The position numbers and the translations under genes are program-made. The notes under the pieces are model-generated. The model was not told where the DNA came from. It worked only from the letters and a program-made list of their open reading frames with translations, and ran no database searches. 7,962 nucleotides of DNA, taken from an uncultured delta proteobacterium (GTDB lineage Bacteria > Myxococcota_A > Polyangia > Polyangiales > Polyangiaceae). This document shows positions 1-5,756 of this stretch, piece by piece. The stretch covers positions 1-7,962 of the forward strand of contig CAIOHM010000139.1 of NCBI GenBank assembly GCA_903858055.1, written 5' to 3'. How positions within the stretch are numbered: position 1 is the first letter of the stretch; every line of letters begins with the position of its first letter.

Positions 1-774
1 GACTTGCGAGGTCTCGACGTAGCGCGCGAGCTTCGCTTGCGTGCCGAGCGGGAGGTCGGCCACCTCTTCGATGAACACGGTGCCCCCGTCGACTTCCTCG
101 AGGAGCCCGCGCCGCGCGCTGACGGCACCCGCAACCCCGAAGAGCTCGGCATCGATGGCCTCTTCGCTTCGGCCCGCCATGGCGACCGCGACGAAGGGGC
201 GCGCGGGCTTCGTACCGCTCGCGTGCACGGCCTTCGCGATGAACTCTTTGCCGGAGCCGCTTGGACCACACACGAAAACCGCGTGACGCAGCGGCGCGAG
301 CCGTACGAGACGACCGAGGAGCTCGCGCATCGGCGCCGACTTCGCGACGATGTGCTCGAAGCGGTAGCGATCGCGGAACTCCGCGGCAAGCGCGACCACA
401 TCGCGCCGCAGCCGCGAGGTCTCGAGCGCGCGCTCCACACGAACCGAGAGCTCGCTCGGGGAAAACGGCTTGGGCAGGTAGTCGAACGCGCCTGTGCGCA
501 TGGCCTCGACCGCGCTCTCGATCGTGCTGTACGCGGTGACGACGATCACCTCGGGCGCCGCAGACATCGCACGCAAGCGACGCAAGAGCCCGAGGCCGTC
601 GCCGCCGTCGAGGCGCAGGTCGGTGAGCACGAGCTCGAAGGGCGTACGCGCGTGAAGGTTCAGCGCTTCGGCGGACGTCGCGCACTCGGCGACCTCGTGC
701 CCCGCGCCACGCAGCATCGCCGCCATGGTCGAGCGCATGGCTTTTTGATCTTCGACGACGAGCACGGTGCCCAT
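1..774 (-). CDS. NtrC-like response regulator with degenerate AAA+ domain (C-terminus beyond left edge)
   Basis: The frame is open from an ATG at 774 to the left edge, giving 258 residues; the rest of the AAA+ domain and any DNA-binding domain lie outside. A GGAGGA ribosome site at 784-789 supports the start. Residues 1-115 are a receiver domain: acidic pair Glu8-Asp9, phospho-acceptor Asp52 in LTDLRLDGG, Thr80, and Lys102 in YLPKPF. The AAA+ part starts near residue 140, with Walker A GPSGSGKE at 170-177 and ELFG at 210-213. In sigma-54 activators ELFG is followed by HEKGAFTGA; here about five residues are missing and the stretch reads VAGAVSARRG, so the sigma-54 contact loop is gone. Walker B reads VFIEEV (233-238), with Glu236 in place of the usual Asp. 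By family it should be a phosphorylation-controlled transcription regulator, but the missing loop argues against classical sigma-54 activation. A partner histidine kinase is not visible here. Confidence 0.9.
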   Translation of the reverse strand, partial: MGTVLVVEDQKAMRSTMAAMLRGAGHEVAECATSAEALNLHARTPFELVLTDLRLDGGDGLGLLRRLRAMSAAPEVIVVTAYSTIESAVEAMRTGAFDYLPKPFSPSELSVRVERALETSRLRRDVVALAAEFRDRYRFEHIVAKSAPMRELLGRLVRLAPLRHAVFVCGPSGSGKEFIAKAVHASGTKPARPFVAVAMAGRSEEAIDAELFGVAGAVSARRGLLEEVDGGTVFIEEVADLPLGTQAKLARYVETSQV

Positions 775-783
775 GTGACGCGG

Positions 784-789
784 TCCTCC
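784..789 (-). promoter_or_regulatory. Ribosome binding site of the response regulator gene
   Basis: GGAGGA on the minus strand lies nine bases before the ATG at 774. It is the best ribosome site in the window and fixes the start of the receiver domain. The 135-base gap upstream (775-909) must hold any promoter of this gene; I saw no convincing sigma-54 (-24/-12) or sigma-70 motif there, and no strong terminator for the preceding gene. Confidence 0.7.
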
Positions 790-909
790 GAGAGGCGAAG
801 GCTAGCACGCATTCCTGAAAGATGCGCCGAAGGAGCTGCCGGCATCGTTACAATTGACGAAGGCACAAGACCTGAATGCTCAGCTGCCCGACGCCACGCT
901 CCCGAGGCT

Positions 910-2859
910 TCAGAACGAAACGCCGAGCAGCAAACGCAACGTTTGGGCGGTCGACGTGCTCAGGTTGACCGAGCTCGGGCGCGCGTTGCCGCTGTCGTCG
1001 TTGGGCAGGTAGCCCAGACCGCCGAGCGGGAAGAACGCGCCGTACTGGAGCGTGGCGTGGAAGCCCCCCTGGCGGTCGAGGCGGTCGTTGAACGAGCCGT
1101 CTTTCGCCTGGTACGTGAGCTGAAGGTCGAGCTCGACGCCGAGGTCCCGATCGTGGCCGGGCGCCTGCACGAACTCGCTCGCGCGCGACCAGACGACCGC
1201 GAGACCGCCGCCGAGCTTCTGGCCGTTCGCCTGGCGGAGGAAGTCGTAGTCGACGCTGGGGCGGAAGAAGTACGCCCCTTCGACGCGCGTGAGCAGATGG
1301 CGGAAGAAGATGAGGTCGACGCGGTAGTCTGGGTGGAACCGGAAGGTCGACATGGGGCTCGCCCCGCCGTCGAGACGCGTGTCCCAGCCGTTCGCGGGCT
1401 GAAGCGACTGCACCCACGGATCGCCGCTCGCGTAGCCGAAGCCGAAGCCGAGGCGGAGCTTGTCGTCGACGGCGCGGAAGTCGGTCTCGGAGACGAAGCC
1501 GAACTGACGGACCGTGAGCGTGGGCGTGGTCACGGTCGCGCTCGGCGGCGCGCCGATCGCGCCCAGGTTCGCGGCGACTTCCGCCTCGATGCGCAGCTTG
1601 CGCCAGAGGAACTGCATCCACACGTCCGGTGTGACGAGCCAGGCGTCGCGACGCTCGAGGCCCGCGTTCGCGACCGTGCTCGACGACGTTGGCGCGCTGC
1701 TGGGGCTGGTTCCGACCGGGTAGTCGAGCTCCTGCGTGCGGTAGGTGGCGAGGGCGCCCACGTTGAACACCGCCTCGCCGCGTGCGAGCGCGAGCCCCGT
1801 GACCTGCGTCGGCTTGCGGCGCACGACGAACGCGGAGAGCTGCCCGACGACGGTACCCGGCGTGGTCACCGTGGGTTGACCGCCCGCGAGCGAGGACGTG
1901 GAGGCCCCGATCGCGCCCGAGGCGATGACGTCGTACGAGAGACCGACGTTCAAATCGAGCGGCGCGATCGCCGTGCTGAACGCGATGCGGTCGACGGTCG
2001 TCTGCCAGTCGGAGTCGAACCGATTGCCTGCATTGTACACCATGCCGAGGCCCCAGTGGAACGGCATGCGGCCGAAGCGCAGGAGCCCCACCGGCGTCGC
2101 GTACTCCGCCCACGCGCGCTTCACGTCGAGCGAGTTGCGGAGGGAGTTCGAGCCCGCCGTGGGCGGCATTTGCGTGTTCGAGAAGAGCGCGATCGGCGCG
2201 TAGCGGTTCCCGGCGGCGGTCGTCGCGCTCGTGGCGGCGAGCGTGTAGGCGTCGGGCGTCGATCCGAAGACGAGGTTGTCGAAGAGATCGAGCTGCGTGC
2301 GAATGCGCAGGTTGTCCGAGATGTGGAGCTCGGGCTCGAGGCGCAGGCGCATGTTCGCGCCCACTTGGCTCGAGCTGCTGCAGCGCGCGTACTTGCCGCT
2401 CGCGTCGGCGGAGCCGCAGAGGCTCACGGCGTTGTCTTGGCCGTTCACGTCCGTGTAGCTGTTGTCGACGGGCTGCGCCCAGAGCCACGGGCTCGCACCC
2501 GGCGCGTCGACACGCCCGAGCGTGAAGTTCGAGAAGAGCTCGGTGCGCTGGCGGAGGTAGCCGTGGATCTCGAAGACCGGACGCGACTTCGTCCACCAGT
2601 CTTCCGAGTAGGTCACGCCATCTTCGCTCTTCTGCCGATCGGCGCCGAGGAGCCCGAGGAACGCGCGATCGCCGGCAACGTCGAGCGCCGGGGCGATGGG
2701 CTCGACCACCTTGTTCGCGGCATCGGCCTCGGACGACGACGCGCCGTCGCTCGCCTTCGGCGCAGACGTCGTCGTCGACGGTGCAGGAGCCGCGTCTTCG
2801 GCACGGGCCACGGCAGGAACCACGAGGAGCAGAACCGGGAGGAGAGGAAAGGAACGCAT
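910..2859 (-). CDS. Outer-membrane beta-barrel protein, TIGR04551-like
   Basis: This 649-residue protein starts with a clear signal peptide (residues 1-20, hydrophobic core LLPVLLLVVPAV, cleavage expected after ARA). A low-complexity Ala/Ser/Thr/Pro linker follows at about 21-50. The mature part alternates polar and hydrophobic or aromatic residues, as in beta strands, and ends in LRLLLGVSF with a terminal Phe, the usual signal of outer-membrane barrels. The segment around 261-292 (RFGRMPFHWGLGM, then DSDWQTTVDRIAF) and FEIHGYLRQRTELF near 96-109 resemble, from memory, the myxobacterial family TIGR04551, whose function is unknown to me. Cys148 and Cys160 could form a disulfide in an exposed loop. 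The start is fixed by the signal peptide; the only ribosome-like site (AGGGA) is about 14 bases upstream and weak. It follows the merR gene on the same strand after 98 bases that include a hairpin, so it is probably transcribed separately. Envelope location is well supported; transport or structural role is not. Confidence 0.88.
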   Translation of the reverse strand: MRSFPLLPVLLLVVPAVARAEDAAPAPSTTTSAPKASDGASSSEADAANKVVEPIAPALDVAGDRAFLGLLGADRQKSEDGVTYSEDWWTKSRPVFEIHGYLRQRTELFSNFTLGRVDAPGASPWLWAQPVDNSYTDVNGQDNAVSLCGSADASGKYARCSSSSQVGANMRLRLEPELHISDNLRIRTQLDLFDNLVFGSTPDAYTLAATSATTAAGNRYAPIALFSNTQMPPTAGSNSLRNSLDVKRAWAEYATPVGLLRFGRMPFHWGLGMVYNAGNRFDSDWQTTVDRIAFSTAIAPLDLNVGLSYDVIASGAIGASTSSLAGGQPTVTTPGTVVGQLSAFVVRRKPTQVTGLALARGEAVFNVGALATYRTQELDYPVGTSPSSAPTSSSTVANAGLERRDAWLVTPDVWMQFLWRKLRIEAEVAANLGAIGAPPSATVTTPTLTVRQFGFVSETDFRAVDDKLRLGFGFGYASGDPWVQSLQPANGWDTRLDGGASPMSTFRFHPDYRVDLIFFRHLLTRVEGAYFFRPSVDYDFLRQANGQKLGGGLAVVWSRASEFVQAPGHDRDLGVELDLQLTYQAKDGSFNDRLDRQGGFHATLQYGAFFPLGGLGYLPNDDSGNARPSSVNLSTSTAQTLRLLLGVSF

Positions 2860-2932
2860 CGGCGACGGCGCGTCCCTACCACCGCCGCGAGGAAAACGGT
2901 GCGGCAGAGCGTCACGCCCGCGGTCGATTCCG

Positions 2933-2952
2933 CCGCGCGGGACTTCGCGCGG
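2933..2952 (-). terminator. GC hairpin after merR, possible terminator
   Basis: CCGCGCG (2933-2939) and its exact complement CGCGCGG (2946-2952) flank a six-base loop, giving a seven-pair all-GC stem. It begins five bases past the merR stop codon. No T-run follows on the minus strand, so it is not a textbook intrinsic terminator; it may stabilise the 3' end of the ihfA-merR transcript or end it in a GC-rich host. Repeated CG dinucleotides make chance palindromes more likely here. Confidence 0.4.
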
Positions 2953-2957
2953 TCGCC

Positions 2958-3464
2958 TCAGCGCGAGGCGCCCACGCCGGTGCGCTCGTGGCGACGCGCA
3001 GGGACGACATGATGCACGTCCGCCTCCGGTGCGGCCTCACCGCCGGCACCAAGCCACGCGAGGAACTCGACGAGATCGGCGCGCGTGGACTCGAGGCTGC
3101 GGAGGAGCCCTTCGCTGCGAACCTGCGGCGCCGCCTCGGCCTCGACGGCGCTGCGGAGCTCGAGCTGGACCGCCTCTTCCGCCTGCCCTTCCTCGACCTT
3201 GCGACCGAGTGCGAGCTGGCGCACGGCGCCCGTGAGCGTGTAGCCCTCGCCGTACACGAGCTGCTTCAGAGCCACGAGGCGCTCCACGTCGCGGCGCGAG
3301 AAGACACGCTGCCCGGCCCCGTTCTTCTTCGTGCGAACGATGCGTGACTCCCGCTCCCAGTACCGAATCACGTGAGGCTCCACGCCGACGATCTTCGCGA
3401 CCTCACCGACGCGGTAGAAGTGCTTCTCGAAGAGCGAGGCGCTCGACGTTGCTTCGCTGCTCAT
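2958..3464 (-). CDS. MerR-family transcriptional regulator
   Basis: This 168-residue protein has an N-terminal MerR-type winged helix: YRVGEVAKIVGVEPHVIRYW at about 17-36 is the helix-turn-helix, followed by a wing (KNGAGQRVFSRRDVERL) and a helix with the typical LKQLVYGEGYTLTGA pattern near 67-81. Residues from about 90 onward are Glu/Ala-rich and helical, likely a dimerisation region, with no metal-binding cysteines, so it is not a classical metal-responsive MerR. The ATG overlaps the ihfA stop as ATGA, and AAAAGG lies six bases before it inside the end of ihfA, so the two genes are translationally coupled. A MerR-like regulator directly downstream of ihfA is a recurring arrangement in deltaproteobacteria-related lineages, as I recall; its targets are not known to me. 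The C-terminal tail (HHVVPARRHERTG) is basic. Confidence 0.92.
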   Translation of the reverse strand: MSSEATSSASLFEKHFYRVGEVAKIVGVEPHVIRYWERESRIVRTKKNGAGQRVFSRRDVERLVALKQLVYGEGYTLTGAVRQLALGRKVEEGQAEEAVQLELRSAVEAEAAPQVRSEGLLRSLESTRADLVEFLAWLGAGGEAAPEADVHHVVPARRHERTGVGASR

Positions 3465-3754
3465 GCGGCACCTTTTCCGCCGTTGACGCTCTCACGGAGC
3501 AGCACGCTCGGCTTGAACGTAAGCACGCGATGTGCGGGGATTTCCAGCGCACCGCCCGTCTGCGGGTTTCGCCCGACGCGCGTGTGCTTGTCGCGAAGCA
3601 CGAAGTTGCCGAAGCCGCTCACCTTGATGCGCTCGCCGCGCTCCAGGGTCTCTTTCATGGTCTCGAAGACCAGCTCGACGAGGTCGGTCGCCTCGCGTTT
3701 CGAGAAGGCACCGACGCGGTTGTAGATGGTCTGGACGATTTCGGCGCGCGTCAT
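3461..3754 (-). CDS. ihfA: Integration host factor subunit alpha
   Basis: This 97-residue protein matches IHF alpha along its length (E. coli IhfA has 99). Helical N-terminus MTRAEIVQTIYNR, then VSGFGNF at 45-51, LRDK at 53-56, and the HU/IHF signature GRNPQTG at 61-67 including Pro64, the residue that intercalates into and kinks DNA; it ends with the family pattern HRVLTFKPSVLLRESV. IHF works as an alpha/beta dimer in the nucleoid, bending DNA for transcription, recombination and replication; the beta subunit is not in the window. The LRDK and ARR/HRV pattern favour alpha over HU or beta. The start at 3754 is preferred because GAGG lies five bases upstream and it gives family length; an in-frame ATG at 3808 would add 18 residues unlike the family. 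It overlaps merR downstream by four bases. Confidence 0.94.
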   Translation of the reverse strand: MTRAEIVQTIYNRVGAFSKREATDLVELVFETMKETLERGERIKVSGFGNFVLRDKHTRVGRNPQTGGALEIPAHRVLTFKPSVLLRESVNGGKGAA

Positions 3755-3759
3755 GAAAA

Positions 3760-3763
3760 CCTC
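3760..3763 (-). promoter_or_regulatory. Ribosome binding site that sets the ihfA start
   Basis: GAGG on the minus strand lies five bases before the ATG at 3754. No comparable site precedes the in-frame ATG at 3808, so the shorter 97-residue product is favoured. Confidence 0.6.
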
Positions 3764-3799
3764 GTGAGAGCCGGGCCCAGCGGCCGCGGAACCTGCACA

Positions 3800-3808
3800 A
3801 GTGTACAC
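3800..3808 (-). promoter_or_regulatory. Possible -10 element / palindrome upstream of ihfA
   Basis: The perfect eight-base palindrome GTGTACAC (3801-3808) lies about 46 bases before the ihfA start. Read on the minus strand it contains TACACT (3805-3800), a fair -10 hexamer, but no good -35 sits 16-18 bases upstream. It could be a promoter core, an operator, or chance. It falls in the 120-base gap between the glycosyltransferase stop and ihfA, where an ihfA-merR promoter would be expected. Confidence 0.3.
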
Positions 3809-3848
3809 CGAAATGAGACGAAGGCGATGGCCTGCGCCACCGCCTCCG

Positions 3849-3881
3849 CCTGCGAATGCCGAGCCTGCGAATTTTCAGGCT
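3849..3881 (-). repeat. Direct repeat and hairpin at the 3' end of the glycosyltransferase gene
   Basis: The ten-base word GCCTGCGAAT occurs twice, at 3849-3858 and 3863-3872. The second copy also pairs as a hairpin: AGCCTG (3862-3867) with CAGGCT (3876-3881) around an eight-base AT-containing loop, overlapping the glycosyltransferase stop codon (3875-3877). No T-run follows on the minus strand, so a terminator role is only possible. Confidence 0.35.
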
Positions 3882-5419
3882 GCGACTTCGCCGCTCTCCT
3901 TGGAAGCCGTACCGGCCGCGGCGCGGGCGACAGGCATCGGGGTGCGCAGGTGGGCCGTGGCACGGACGCGCGCGGCTTGCTCGAGCGCGACGAGCGAGGC
4001 CACCCAGCCGTAGCCGAACGCGAAGAGCGCGGCGAAGGGCGTCGCGAACCAGTGGCCCGTGGTGACGGACGCCACGGTGCTCACGAGCGAGAAGAGCGAG
4101 AGCCCTGCCTCGAGCCACGGCCAGTCGGCGCGCGCGCGGTAACGGCCGCTCGCGGTGCCCTTCTTGGGCGTGCGAACGAACTCACCGGCCATCGAGGTCA
4201 TGCCGTCCCACACGGCGCGCGTGAGGTGCGGAGCGAGGCCGGCGCCGAGTGCGATGAGCGCGGGCATGTGCTTGATGGCGTGCTTGCGCGAGCGGCCCTG
4301 GGCGCTCTCGGCCATGGCGTAGAAGGCCATGAGCGAGCCCGTCGTGCCGATGCAGAGCGGGAGGTCGATGAGCGCCATCATCTTCACGTTGGTGGCGGGC
4401 ATGAGAATCAGCGCCGGGAGGAGCAGCACGCTGAGCGTGACCATCAGCGGGTACGCAAAGTGCGGCGTGAGGTGGAAGAACGCTTCGAGCTTCTGCGAGA
4501 AGGTGAGGTCGCTCGTGAGCACGCGCTTCAGGAGCTTGCGTGAGGTCTGCACGGTTCCCTTCGCCCAACGGTACTGCTGCGCGCGGAACGCCGAGACGTC
4601 TTCCGGGAGCTCCGCCGGCGTGACGACGTCGCTGCGGTACACGAACTTCCAGCCCGCGAGCTGCGCGCGGTAGCTGAGGTCGAGGTCTTCCGTGAGCGTG
4701 TCATGCTGCCAGCCGCCCGCGTCGTCGATGGCCTGACGGCGCCACATGCCGCCCGTGCCGCTGAAGTTGAAGAGCCAGCCCGCCGCCATGCGCGCGCGGT
4801 TCTCGACGAGGTGGTGGCCGTCGAGCATGAGGCCCTCGACCTCGGTGAGGAGCGAGTGCGAGCGGTTCAGGTGACCCCAGCGCGTCTGCACCATGCCGAT
4901 GCCCGCGTCGTCGAAGTGGGGCACCACGTTGCGGAGGAAGTCCGCGGGCGGGATGAAGTCCGCGTCGAAGATCGCGACGAGCTCGCCCTTCGCGACCTTG
5001 AGGCCCGCGTCGAGGGCGCCGGCCTTGTAGCCGACGCGGTCCGTGCGGTGGATGTACTGCATGTCGACGCCGCTCTTGCGGATGCGCGCCACGTGCGCCT
5101 TCACGAGCGCGCGGGTCTCGTCCGTCGAGTCGTCGAGCACCTGGATTTCCAGGCGATCGCGCGGGTATTCGAACGCCGCCGCCGCGTCGAGGAGGCGGTG
5201 AGCCACGGTCGCCTCGTTGAAGAGCGGGAGCTGCACCGTCACGTGCGGGAGCTCGCGGCCGCCCGTGATGTCGGTCGAGCTGAGCGGCTTCACGGAGGCC
5301 CACTCGCGGAGGCGACGCGCATAGCGCAGGCAGGTGAACACGAGGTGCGAACGGTGGATCCCGTACGACGCGAGGAGCAAGAGGACGGCGAAATAGGTGG
5401 CACAGAGGATCGCGTGCAT
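3875..5419 (-). CDS. Membrane GT2 glycosyltransferase, cellulose/mannan synthase-like
   Basis: This 514-residue integral membrane enzyme carries the full motif set of processive GT2 synthases: DDST at 96-99, DAD at 152-154 (metal and nucleotide-sugar binding), TED at 243-245 (catalytic base) and QQYRW at 281-285 (acceptor/product binding). Hydrophobic helices are seen at about 3-28, 322-345, 349-372, 432-455 and 457-481. The segment GEFVRTPKKG at 412-421 recalls bacterial enzymes related to plant CslA/CslC glucan and glucomannan synthases, so it probably polymerises a beta-linked glycan from a nucleotide sugar at the inner membrane. There is no PilZ domain, so no built-in cyclic-di-GMP control as in BcsA. 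The start at 5419 is preferred: AAGG lies eight bases upstream and the first membrane helix begins at once. The frame stays open to 5797, but that extension is Arg/Ala-rich, unlike the family, and runs antisense to another ORF. No export or modification genes adjoin it, so the polymer is unknown. Confidence 0.92.
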   Translation of the reverse strand: MHAILCATYFAVLLLLASYGIHRSHLVFTCLRYARRLREWASVKPLSSTDITGGRELPHVTVQLPLFNEATVAHRLLDAAAAFEYPRDRLEIQVLDDSTDETRALVKAHVARIRKSGVDMQYIHRTDRVGYKAGALDAGLKVAKGELVAIFDADFIPPADFLRNVVPHFDDAGIGMVQTRWGHLNRSHSLLTEVEGLMLDGHHLVENRARMAAGWLFNFSGTGGMWRRQAIDDAGGWQHDTLTEDLDLSYRAQLAGWKFVYRSDVVTPAELPEDVSAFRAQQYRWAKGTVQTSRKLLKRVLTSDLTFSQKLEAFFHLTPHFAYPLMVTLSVLLLPALILMPATNVKMMALIDLPLCIGTTGSLMAFYAMAESAQGRSRKHAIKHMPALIALGAGLAPHLTRAVWDGMTSMAGEFVRTPKKGTASGRYRARADWPWLEAGLSLFSLVSTVASVTTGHWFATPFAALFAFGYGWVASLVALEQAARVRATAHLRTPMPVARAAAGTASKESGEVAA

Positions 5420-5513
5420 GGCCGGCACCTTGGCCGCTACGCATCGCGTCGTTGTCACGGAAATGTAAACGGTTGCATGAAGTTGTCGCGAAACGAGGAA
5501 ATCGTCAGGGCGC

Positions 5514-5529
5514 GGCCAAAAAGTTGGCC
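5514..5529. repeat. Perfect inverted repeat in the divergent intergenic region
   Basis: GGCCAA (5514-5519) and its complement TTGGCC (5524-5529) flank AAAG. The element lies 95 bases upstream of the glycosyltransferase start and 29 bases upstream of the small plus-strand ORF, in the relatively AT-rich part of a 139-base divergent region. It could be an operator for a dimeric regulator or an RNA hairpin in the small ORF's leader. No clear -35/-10 pair was found for either gene. Confidence 0.4.
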
Positions 5530-5558
5530 CAGGCGCGCCCGCGTGTCGTGCTGCGGCG

Positions 5559-5732
5559 ATGGCCACCCGAAACGAAAGCGCGCCCCCCGCCCCTGCCCGC
5601 GTCACGAAGGAAGCCACCACGACCGACGAGAAGCGGCGCACCGAGCGGCGCTCGGGCATCGACCGACGTTTCTTTTCGCGACCCGAAGGCCGACGCGCCA
5701 CGGACGGTCGCCGCGCCTCCGACGACGAGTGA
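5559..5732 (+). CDS. Small Arg-rich protein with RRSGIDRR motif
   Basis: An ATG at 5559 opens a 57-codon frame ending with TGA at 5732. The N-terminal half (about 1-20) is Ala/Pro-rich and polar. The C-terminal half is strongly charged with spaced Arg pairs: KRR (25-27), ERRSGIDRR (29-37), EGRR (43-46), DGRR (49-52). ERRxGxDRR-type motifs recur in small or tail regions of uncharacterised bacterial proteins, as far as I recall; no enzyme domain or membrane helix is present. Third codon positions are mostly G or C, like the neighbours. It fits neatly between the divergent region and the end of the next minus-strand gene (nine bases between the two ends), and a hairpin plus T-rich tract follows it. 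Against it: no clear ribosome site precedes the ATG. Nucleic-acid or other polyanion binding is conceivable from charge alone. Confidence 0.55.
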   Translation: MATRNESAPPAPARVTKEATTTDEKRRTERRSGIDRRFFSRPEGRRATDGRRASDDE

Positions 5733-5736
5733 GCCC

Positions 5737-5756
5737 GCGGCTCAGCCGCCTTTCTT
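5737..5756 (+). terminator. Possible intrinsic terminator after the small ORF
   Basis: GCGGC (5737-5741) pairs with GCCGC (5745-5749) around the loop TCA, followed by CTTTCTT. Read on the plus strand this is a short stem with a T-rich tail, starting four bases past the small ORF's stop. It overlaps the end of the convergent minus-strand gene (stop at 5742-5744), so it could serve only the plus-strand transcript as an intrinsic terminator. Confidence 0.4.

Noticed and set aside
775..909. Sigma-54 or sigma-70 promoter upstream of the response regulator
   Set aside because: No pair of elements with acceptable sequence and spacing was found; CTGA-GCAT-TCAG near 873-884 is too short a stem to call a terminator.
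848..2596. A 582-codon minus-strand frame overlapping the outer-membrane protein gene
   Set aside because: It lies in another frame of the same strand inside a gene with a signal peptide and barrel signature; the product is Arg/His-rich with no domain.
4..3012. A 1,002-codon open frame on the plus strand
   Set aside because: It is antisense to three well-supported minus-strand genes and their gaps. Its product is extremely Arg/Ala/Glu-rich with no domain, as expected from the reverse complement of GC-rich coding DNA in a stop-poor frame.
3344..4543. A 399-codon plus-strand frame across ihfA and the glycosyltransferase gene
   Set aside because: It is antisense to genes with clear motifs, with low-complexity Arg/Ala/His composition and no recognisable domain.
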